Of a DNA stretch of 64,000 nt, positions 43,336 to 50,533 are shown one piece after another; the first letter of the stretch is position 1; each line of letters opens with the position of its first letter. Source of the DNA: Prorocentrum cordatum (taxonomy: Eukaryota; Sar; Dinophyceae; Prorocentrales; Prorocentraceae). Where the stretch lies: NCBI GenBank assembly GCA_963575745.1, contig CAUYUJ010015752.1:221572-285571 (forward strand), given 5' to 3'. Under the pieces are notes generated by a model. The model searched no databases. It was not told where the DNA came from and saw only the letters and a program-made list of their open reading frames with translations. Both the position numbers and the translations under genes were made by a program.

Positions 43336-44481
43336 GTGGGAAGGGATCAAAAAGGAGGGAGGTGTCCGGAGAGGCGATCACGGCATGGTCCGGTCTTGTT
43401 CGGGCTGGATTTGGGCAAGGTAGTCTCAACCGAAGATCAGCCCATTTTGCCACCACCACCCGGCCAGGACCCTCCCATGCCACCTCGGGCCAGAAGGCTA
43501 AACTTTGACAGTATGATCGCCGTGATCATCCCACACGGTTTGAACGCCGAGAGCCGATCGGCAGTTCCTCCCTTGTGGAGAGTTTTGTTCGCCGTGCCAG
43601 CTGGAACAGGCGCAGGTAACATCCCAGCAGTCCTCCTCCCCCAGTCCCTCTCCCCCATCCTCCCTCCTGCTTCCTTCTCATGCTGCTTCTCCTCGTCCTC
43701 CTCTCGAGGGTTCTGCTGTCACTGTTGCAGTCCATCGAGAGGCTTCTGCACAGCAGGTGGAGAAGGAGGAGGAGGCTGAGCCATGAGGTACGAGGTGGAC
43801 TTGGACTAGGCGGGGGAAATGGAGGAGGATGGAGGAGGAGCATGCGGGGGTGGAGGGGAGGATGAGGAGAGGAGAAGAAAGGAGAGGAGGCCAGGATGAT
43901 AGGGGAGGAGAGGAGTGGAGGCCAGGATGGAGGGGAGGAGAGGAGTGGAGAGGAAAAGGAGGAGGCTTCTTGTGCGGCTTGCCGAGCGTTGAGGCTCCAG
44001 CCAGCTCTGGCCCGCCCGCAGGAGGAGGCGGCCGGGCAGCAGCCTCCCTCTCTCCTCCTTCTGCTCCCCCATCTTCTCTTCGTCGTCCCCGTCCCCTTCG
44101 ATGTCCACGTCCTCCTCCTCCTCCTCCTCCTCCTCCTCCTTCTCCTCCTCCTCCTCCTCCTCCTCCTCCTCCTCCTCCTCCTCCTCCTCCTCCTCTCATT
44201 CCTTGTTTCTTCCACCTCGCTCCTCCGTCCCCAGCCTTCTTCGTTCCCTCTTCTTCTCCTCGTCCTCCCACCTTCCGCCTCCGCCTGACCTGTTTCCCCC
44301 CTCCCCCCTAGGCACCATCCTCCCGGTGGTCGTCGCTGTTGTCTTCCCCGCCGCCCTCCTCCCTCCTCCCCGCCCCTCTCCCCCTCCCTGGCAGGCCTTG
44401 GAGGGGGTGCCGCCCGAGCTGCGCTGCACGATCGGCAAGCAGGGCAAGGGGGTGTACACGTTCGGCACCAGCGGGAAGGAG
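43336..44481 (+). CDS. Partial split gene, three phase-compatible exons
   Basis: Exon A runs to 43615 (…LWRVLFAVPAGTGA) and ends GCGCAG|GTAACA in phase 1; coding-like text begins near 43390 (VLFGLDLGKVVSTEDQPILP). Exon B starts after TCACTGTTGCAG at 43731; with donor CAGCAG|GTGGAG it ends at 43756 and codes VHREASAQQ. Exon C starts after CCCTCCCTGGCAG at 44395 and ends AAGGAG|GTGGGC at 44481, giving ALEGVPPELRCTIGKQGKGV then YTFGTSGKE (29 whole codons). Phases 1 to 0 to 0 agree across both junctions. Alternatively exon B reads on to TGA 43784-43786 and ends the protein. Product not recognised. The 5' limit is unknown; it abuts a family A MITE. Confidence 0.5.
43757..44394 (+). other. Probable intron, purine-rich 5' half and pyrimidine-rich 3' half
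   Basis: It starts GTGGAGAAGGAGGAG and remains GGAG-rich to about 43970. From 44040 it turns CT-rich, with nearly pure CTC at 44110-44193, and ends CTCCCTGGCAG. The two halves are complementary over long stretches. The poly-Ser, poly-Leu, poly-Arg and poly-Glu frames here are not genes. Confidence 0.5.
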
Positions 44482-44581
44482 GTGGGCGCGCGGGGTCGAG
44501 AGCGGCCGCCCCCGGCAGCGGAGGGGGGAGGGGAGGGGGCAGGAGAGGAGGAAGGAGAGGCGGAGCGCCACGGGGCCAGTC

Positions 44582-44774
44582 TTGAGTCGGGCCTGCCCCC
44601 CCTACAGGGGAGTTTCGACGAAAAATACACAATACCCCAGAAGTGCCCCAAGAAGGCCAACAAATACTCACAGAATAGTCCCCAGACCATTTTTGGACTA
44701 TTTTTTGCTTATTTTTGGTGTATTTTTTTATTTTTCGTCGAAAATCCCCCTGTAGGGGGACAGGCCCGACTTAC
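44582..44774. mobile_element. MITE family A, copy 3 (193 bp)
   Basis: It is flanked by GGCCAGTC (44574-44581 and 44775-44782). The arms are TTGAGTCGGGCCTGCCCCCC on the left and GGGGGACAGGCCCGACTTAC on the right, each continued inward by the TTTCGACGAAAAAT motif. The A/T-rich centre contains ATAGTCCCCAGACCA. Confidence 0.85.
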
Positions 44775-44969
44775 GGCCAGTCCTCCAAGAGGCTGTGTCT
44801 GGCGGGTGGCGTTTCTCGCGACTGGGGACCCAGGGCCACAAACCACAACGCCCGGGCCCCCGCGGGTGACGGGGGTGGGGGCCCACCCGGGTGCCCCCCC
44901 GTGGCCATGCCTGGGAGGGAGAGAGGGAGCGGGGCAAGCTGGGCGCGCCGGCGCCGTGTCTGACATCCT

Positions 44970-45215
44970 GCCTCGGGAGCCAAGAGACAGGGGTCAATGC
45001 AGACGGGGGTCAGCCAGGGCGCCAGATCCTGCAGGATCCTGCGGAGACCCCCTCTGGCTGACCCGGGTTAGCGAGCCGCTCGTGGCCGCGAGGCGGCCGC
45101 GCCTATTGGCTGACCCGGGTTTGCGAAGACCTGCGCTGCAGTTTTTTTTTTTGCATGGCAGTTTTTGGTTTCCTGCTGACCCGCGTCTGGATTGACCCGG
45201 GTCAGAAGATCCCCG
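44970..45215. repeat. Dispersed repeat family C, copy 1
   Basis: It matches 57645-57875 along its length, including GACGGGGGTCAGCCAGGGC, GGCTGACCCGGGTTAGCGAG, CTCGTGGCCGCGAG and GCAGTTTTTGGTTTCCTGCT. Several TGACCCGGGT units are repeated inside, and GGGGGTCAGCCAG pairs with CTGGCTGACCC as a hairpin. Confidence 0.85.
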
Positions 45216-45372
45216 ACTGCCCCGCCCGCCCATTCCCTTAGGATGATTCAAGGATCCTGTAGGGAAGGAAATCTATTCGCCAGTGAGATTTTTAACCGGA
45301 AATTCAGAAATTATGATTTTCTATTGTTTATTCAGATTTTACAATGTTTATTTTGGTTTTTCGTTGTTTATA

Positions 45373-45436
45373 CAGAGACAAAATCCGCTTCACGGGAGGG
45401 AATGGCATTCCCTCCCGTGCAGCGGCTTCTGTCTCT
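45373..45436. repeat. Imperfect hairpin with arms of about 30 bp
   Basis: CAGAGACAAAATCCGCTTCA then CGGGAGGGAATG pairs with CATTCCCTCCCG then TGCAGCGGCTTCTGTCTCTG, almost without a loop. The start coincides with an acceptor-like site (TTGTTTATACAG at 45373) and TCCAAAG|GTAGCT (near 45476) is a donor-like site, so an exon may span the hairpin. Confidence 0.65.
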
Positions 45437-45533
45437 GTCCGCCGACGGGGAGGACCGAAGACCCCGATCCTCCAAAGGTAGCTCAGCGGAGCGCCCACGA
45501 GCAGCAGCGGTGAAGGGATGGGTCGAGTCGGAG

Positions 45534-45632
45534 GGCACCAACTATACACCAACACCGACCATCACCCTGGGCCCAGGATACACCACCGACACCGATCCTG
45601 GCCAGGATCGGTGTTGGTGTATAGTTGGTGCC
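45534..45632. repeat. Perfect 25-bp inverted repeat (99-bp element)
   Basis: The left arm, beginning GGCACCAACTATACACCAAC (45534-45558), is the exact reverse complement of 45608-45632. A second palindrome, CACCGATCCTGGCCAGGATC, sits next to the right arm. GAGTCGGA occurs just left (about 45525) and right (about 45643) of the element and may be a target duplication. Confidence 0.8.
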
Positions 45633-45796
45633 TTCCTATCGAGGAGTCGGATCTCAGGAGGTTGGCGAGCGACAGCGCGCAATTCGGAAGGCACTCCGAG
45701 AGCACACGGAGCGAAGTGCGGTGGGGTGTCCGCTTCTGCGTCGGGCGCGCCCGCGGGGCGAGAGCACGGCCACGTGCACCTCGCCAGCCTGGAACA

Positions 45797-45925
45797 TATC
45801 CCTATCCCTATGCTGGGCACCTCCTCATCACGATTCCAATCTTAGGGATTCCCTTTCTTTTGAGGGTGAATCCCTGAGATTGTCATCGCCTTTGGGCGTG
45901 TCAATCTTAGGGATAGGGATACGTT
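45797..45925. repeat. Nested inverted repeats with GGGATAGGGATA ends
   Basis: The outer pair is ATATCCCTATCCCTATG (about 45799) and CTTAGGGATAGGGATA (about 45905). The inner pair is CCAATCTTAGGGATTCCC and GAATCCCTGAGATTG. Confidence 0.6.
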
Positions 45926-45984
45926 CGAGGCCCTCAGTCTTGGTTTGCCAGGGATCGTGGCCGTCCGGACCGACACCATATATC

Positions 45985-46160
45985 AGGAGAGGAAAACACA
46001 CACAGACACAATGAATCCTCGATCCCCCAGAACAGATGGGAAAATATAGGAAAAGCCCAGAAAATATGGAGGGAAAACGAAAACCCAGAAAATATGGGAA
46101 AAGATGGGGAATCTTTTTACTCGTGTGTCTTTATTTGTGTGTCCTGGGGCCCCTTCAATA
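45985..46160. mobile_element. Family B element copy
   Basis: The left end is AGGAGAGGAAAACACACACA then GACACAATGAATCCTCGATC. The interior has AAAACCCAGAAAATATGGGA. The right end is TGTCTTTATTTGTGTGTCCT then GGGGCCCCTTCA. Confidence 0.75.
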
Positions 46161-46264
46161 TAGCCTGCCTCGGGAGCGCGCCATGCAGTGCTTCTTCGAC
46201 CGGGCCCTGGAGGGATCGTGGCCTCGGGAGCGCGGATCCACTGCTTTCACGACAGGGCGTGGCC

Positions 46265-46509
46265 CTTTGTGGGCCCCGGAAACGGCAGGGCCGTTTTTTC
46301 ACCGTTTCCCAAAAAGTATCTCTTAAACATGGAAGCGGCAAAAAACGGCGACCGCAAACGGTGAAAAAACGGCTCCAGGATTGGAACCGGAGCCGGAACC
46401 GGTCAAAAAGCGGCGACGGAACCGGTAAAACAACGGCGTCAGAACCAACAAAAAAACGGCAAAACGGAACCGGTAAAAAAAACGCCCGGTCGTTTCCAGG
46501 GCCCACTAA
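46265..46509. mobile_element. Palindromic element F (245 bp) with 9-bp target duplication
   Basis: The direct repeats GGCGTGGCC (46256-46264 and 46510-46518) flank arms CTTTGTGGGCCCCGGAAACG and, on the right, CGTTTCCAGGGCCCACTAA. Inner arms GGCCGTTTTTTCACCGTTT and AAACGGTGAAAAAACGG pair as well. The interior is rich in GGAACCGG and AAAACGGC. No coding frame. Confidence 0.8.
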
Positions 46510-46604
46510 GGCGTGGCCTCGAGAGTGCACGCGACAGTTCGTTGCGGGGGCATTTTGCCGAAGACGTTATTCCACACCTCGGCGTGCCAGCGGGCACTGT
46601 GGCG

Positions 46605-46715
46605 GATAAAGGAGAGAGAGAGAGAGAGTATACCAGAGGATCAAAGGAGAGAGAGAGAGAGAGTATACCAGAGGATCAAGAGCAGGTTTGAGTAGAGCGA
46701 GAGAGAGAGAGAGGG
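46605..46715. repeat. (GA)n microsatellite with 33-bp duplication
   Basis: AGAGAGAGTATACCAGAGGA occurs twice, followed by a further GAGAGAGAG tract. Confidence 0.85.
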
Positions 46716-47129
46716 AGACAGGGAGCGACAAAGCGATGTTGCGATCACGGTCAGGTTGATAGAGTATCTGTCATAGAGAGTACGCATCCGAAAGTAGAGA
46801 ATGGAGTATGACTCGACGGGCCAGGGGGCACGGTGACGGATATGACAAAGGCAGTTGGCGGGCGGTAGGTGACCCTGCACACGATGAACGGCCGCCTATT
46901 CGTTTACCGTATCAACGAGGTGGTTCGGCACATGCCCATCCAGCAGCTGCTGACTGAGGATCCGAGGGAGGGAGAGAGCAACAAAAAGGATGAGAGACGA
47001 GGATGAGGAGAAGGAGGTGCGGGATGAAGGTGAAGGAAGTAGAGATGGATGATGATGAGGAAGAGGCTGAGGAGGAGGAGGAGGAAGAGAAGGATGACGA
47101 CGGGGAAGGAGGAGGGAGGAGCACGGGGT

Positions 47130-47399
47130 GACATGATGCTGACGATGATGGTGATGATGATGATGATGATGATGATGATGGTGGTGATGATGATGATGAT
47201 GATGATGGTTGTGGTACTGGTGGTGGCGGTGGTGGAAGGGTTTGTGATGATGATGGTGGTGATGGTGGTGATGATGGTGATGATGATGCTGATGATGCTG
47301 ATGATGATGAGGATGATGATGATGGTAACGATGACGATGATGCTGGTGATGATGATGCTGGTGTTGATGATGATTACGATGCTGCTTATGATGAAGATG

Positions 47400-47434
<35 letters not shown>

Positions 47435-47848
47435 ACTGATGATGCTGATGATGATGATGATGCTGATGATGATGATGATGTTGGTCGTTGTGGTGATGGT
47501 GATGTTGATGATGATGATGATGCCGATTATGATGTGGATGCTGATGATGATGATGCTCATGGTGATGATGATGATACGAGGATGATAGTGATGATGACGG
47601 TGATGATGCTGACGATGATGAGGATGTTGATGATGCTGATGATGATGAATCATAGTGATGATGAGGATGATGAGGATGACGACAATCATGATGAGGAAGA
47701 GGAGGAGGAAGATGATCACAGCGTTTATGATCTTGATGGGCCTGATAGTGACGACGATGATGGTGATAATGATGACGATGATGCCGATGCTGATGATGAT
47801 GCTGACGATGATGACGATGATGACGATGATGACGATACTGATGATGAC

Positions 47849-47882
<34 letters not shown>

Positions 47883-48638
47883 GTGATGTTGATGTTGGTG
47901 GTGGTAATGGTGGTGATGATGATGATGAGTGTGATGGCGATGCTGATGATGATGTTGATGCTGACAATGATGATGATAATGATGACGAGGATGATGATGC
48001 TGATAAGGCTGATGATGATGATGCTGATGCTGACGATGCTGACGCTGATGCTGATGCTGACTATGATGTTGGTGATGCGGATGATGATGCTGATGCTGAT
48101 GCTAATGCTGATGACTATGATTATGATGATGAGGGTGATGAGGATGATGATGATGCTGATGATGATGATGCTGCTGATGGTGATGATGATGGCCATGGGG
48201 TAGTGGTGACGCTGAGCAAGATGACGGCGACGTTGACTGTAGTGATGGTGGTGATTGTGATGACGATGGCGCGGATGGAAGCGATGATTAGGTTGTTGAT
48301 GATGATGTTGATGATTATGATGATGATGATGATGATGATGATGATGTTGGTGGTTGTGCTGATGATGTGGATGATGATGATGATGATGATGATGATGTTG
48401 GTGGTTGTGATGATGATGTGGATGATGATGATGATGGTGATGATGATGATGATCATGATGCTGATGATGATGACGATGATGGTGACGGTGACGATGACGA
48501 TTACGATGACGAAGATGATGAGGATGATGATGATGATGATACTGATGATGTTGATGATGTTGACGATGATGATGATGATGATGATGATGATGCTGATGAT
48601 GATGATGATCATGCTGTTGCTGCTGCTGCTGCTGCTGT

Positions 48639-48683
<45 letters not shown>

Positions 48684-48690
48684 CGCGCTG
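47130..48690. repeat. (GAT)n microsatellite, third and longest array
   Basis: About 1.5 kb of GAT/GCT/GAC/GTT triplets, ending in a pure block at 48640-48680. The 633-codon reverse frame and 385-codon forward frame are low-complexity products (H/I or D/M). Confidence 0.9.
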
Positions 48691-48708
48691 ATGCGATAAT
48701 TCTACTCG

Positions 48709-48992
48709 AGGAGGAGGGGGAGGAGGAAATGGAGGAAGAGGAGGAGAAGAAGGAGGAGGAGGAGAAGGAGGAGGAGGAGGAGCAGGAACGAGTCCTCCTT
48801 AACACCGACGAGCCGCTGTTGACTGTTGACGAGGCAAGAGAGTTGCTTGAGAAGGACTTGGAGTTGGGCAGAGCGCGAGCCGCTGAAGGCTATCATGCTG
48901 ACGTAGCCCTTGATGCCGCAATTCCTGGTTTCGCATTGCTATACCCTCGCGGTGACGACGTGCGCTCTACCCCTTCCGTCTCTTCCGGCTGA
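48709..48992 (+). CDS. C-terminal exon, Glu-rich then ordered segment
   Basis: After a GAG tract coding E/K residues, the frame becomes clearly non-repetitive: ERVLLNTDEPLLTVDEAREL, then LEKDLELGRARAAEGYHADV and ALDAAIPGFALLYPRGDDVR, ending at TGA 48990-48992. The central part would form charged amphipathic helices. The upstream limit lies in the GAG tract. Alternatively CGCG|GTGACG near 48949 is a donor and the protein continues elsewhere. No known domain. Immediately downstream a different frame codes a strongly hydrophobic segment (about 49025-49095). Confidence 0.5.
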
Positions 48993-49463
48993 TCTCCAAT
49001 GGCGTCCTTGTCTTGCCCATCCCACAGCTACCGCAGGTCATTATCGTATATGTGTTGTTTGTTCCGATTGTGGTCCTTCTTGGACTGGTCCGATGCCAGA
49101 TTCGCATGCTCCAGTGCGTCGATCAGATGGGTGTCGTGGGGAGTTGCAAATTTGGAGATAAAGGACGCTCGCAGACTTGTTTGTGAGAGTCTATGTTGCG
49201 CTCTTCCCTGGTGCTGCTGGCTGCGACACGCATACGAGGTGCGGCTTTGTTCTGGAAATTGCCGATCGTGGTGCAGTTATCAAGGCTGCCTGCAGTGTCC
49301 GTCTTCGATGTCCACGGCTGTGCCTTGGGCTTCTCGCAGTACCCGTCTAGAGCGGTGGCCATCCGATGTCCTTTCGCCATGGGCAGGATGAGGTGCCGCA
49401 GCAGTAGGGGGTGGTGCTCGCACCCCCGCGGCCAGCAGAGTGCTGCGTCCTTCCCTACTGCAG

Positions 49464-49930
49464 GCGGCCATGCGTGTACGCTGGCGGCCGCCGCGCTGCA
49501 GGAGGCACAGCAGTGTCCCAGGCTGCACCTCAACGGCGAGGTGCTGCGGCCTGTGGAGCAGGACACGCTGCCGTGCATCATCCTCCTCGACGGCTACGGC
49601 TTCTACGGGGCGCCGTCAGGCCCCGCGGCTGCCGCTGCTGCCCGCTGGGGCGATGAGCTCGTGCCCGTGCCTGGGCTTGGCATCGCTCGGACGTGTGCAT
49701 TTTTCCTTCGGCGAGGACCATCGAGGAGCATCCTTGATCATTTGGCGAAAAAGCCCCGCACGAGACCGAAAACAAAGCACAGGGAGTGGACGTCCGAGCG
49801 ATGGCGAGGTGCCTGGGCCGCTCCCGGAGGGCCCCGCGCTCGCCGGTGGGTCGTCCCTGGAGCGGGCGGCGGTGGGCTCGTCTGTGTTCCTCCCTCGATC
49901 CCTCTCTATGTGCACCGTGCTGCGCAGTCC
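49464..49930 (+). CDS. Split gene fragment interrupted by an introner-like element
   Basis: Exon one follows GCGTCCTTCCCTACTGCAG (acceptor at 49463) and reads GGHACTLAAAALQEAQQCPR, then LHLNGEVLRPVEQDTLPCII and LLDGYGFYGAPSGPAAAAAA, then RWGDELVP, ending at 49666. Exon two starts at 49809 and continues in the same frame as VPGPLPEGPALAGGSSLERA then AVGSSVFLPRSLSMC. The joined text has no stop and a steady composition across the junction. The 3' limit is unclear; it runs into a CTC tract at about 49938. Product not recognised. The 142-bp intron is described separately. Confidence 0.55.
49667..49808 (+). mobile_element. Introner-like element inside a coding exon (142 bp, GT-AG)
   Basis: GTGCCTGGGC at 49667-49676 is repeated exactly at 49809-49818. 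Between them lies an element with inverted ends TGGCATCGCTCGGACGT and ACGTCCGAGCGATGGCGAG. Removing one direct repeat plus the element is a splice starting GTGCCT and ending GGCGAG. It leaves exactly the pre-insertion sequence, and the flanking frame continues open. The interior matches the element at 6984-7118. Confidence 0.75.
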
Positions 49931-49937
49931 TCGGGAC

Positions 49938-50097
49938 CCGCCTCCTCCTCCTCCTCCATCTCCTCCTCCTCCTCCTCCTCCTCCTCCTCCTCCTCCTCCA
50001 TCTCCTCCTCCTCCTCCTCCTCCTCCTGCTGCTTCTCCTCCTCCTCATCATCATCCCCCTCCCCCTCCTCCACCTCCTCGTCCCCCTCCTCCCAGGA
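49938..50097. repeat. (CTC)n tract
   Basis: CTC/CCT triplets with TCATCATCATCC interruptions. Pro-, Ser- and Leu-rich frames are repeat products. Confidence 0.85.
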
Positions 50098-50488
50098 GGA
50101 ACAAGGAGGGACGAGGAACGTGGAGGATCATTGCGTTTTGTACGGCGCGTGACCCCCGGACCCCTCGACAAATTCCTTCTGACAGGTGTATCATGTCGGA
50201 TCCGGTTGTCTGTTGATTTCAGGAGGGTCAGAGGCCGAGATCGAGGATCAATTTGTGCGGTGGGGCCCACAAAGGGGTCCAGAGGCACAGAAGCGGCTAG
50301 AAACTTCCAGAAGTTTCGATTTTCAAGTCTCTTCGATCCTCGGGCCTCTCCTGAGTCCTCGATCGCAGGAGGTCTGGGCTGGCAGGCGAGCCACAACGGC
50401 GGTGCCATTGCCCCTGCCTTCTGCCCCATCCACCGATCCCCTTCTTTTACTCAATATTATTTATCCTCCTTTTTCTCCTCCTCAACAG

Positions 50489-50533
50489 CCCGCAGATCGA
50501 TAGGCAGCAGTGCATGGGGAGGGCCCATGCAAG
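50489..50533 (+). other. Possible 45-bp exon between strong splice sites
   Basis: CCTTTTTCTCCTCCTCAACAG precedes it directly, and CATGCAAG|GTAAGC follows. One phase reads PQIDRQQCMGRAHA, another RRSIGSSAWGGPMQG. It may belong to the gene with exons at 49464-49930, or the second phase may simply lead into the RT remnant. Confidence 0.35.

Noticed and set aside
43731-43787. Exon reading SIERLLHSRWRRRRRLSHE
   Set aside because: Its phase does not agree with the preceding exon, whereas the VHREASAQQ reading does and joins the next exon in phase.
46904-48805. 633-codon minus-strand ORF (and 385-codon plus ORF)
   Set aside because: Both are translations of a GAT triplet array (His/Ile or Asp/Met runs), open in every phase, with no non-repetitive core.
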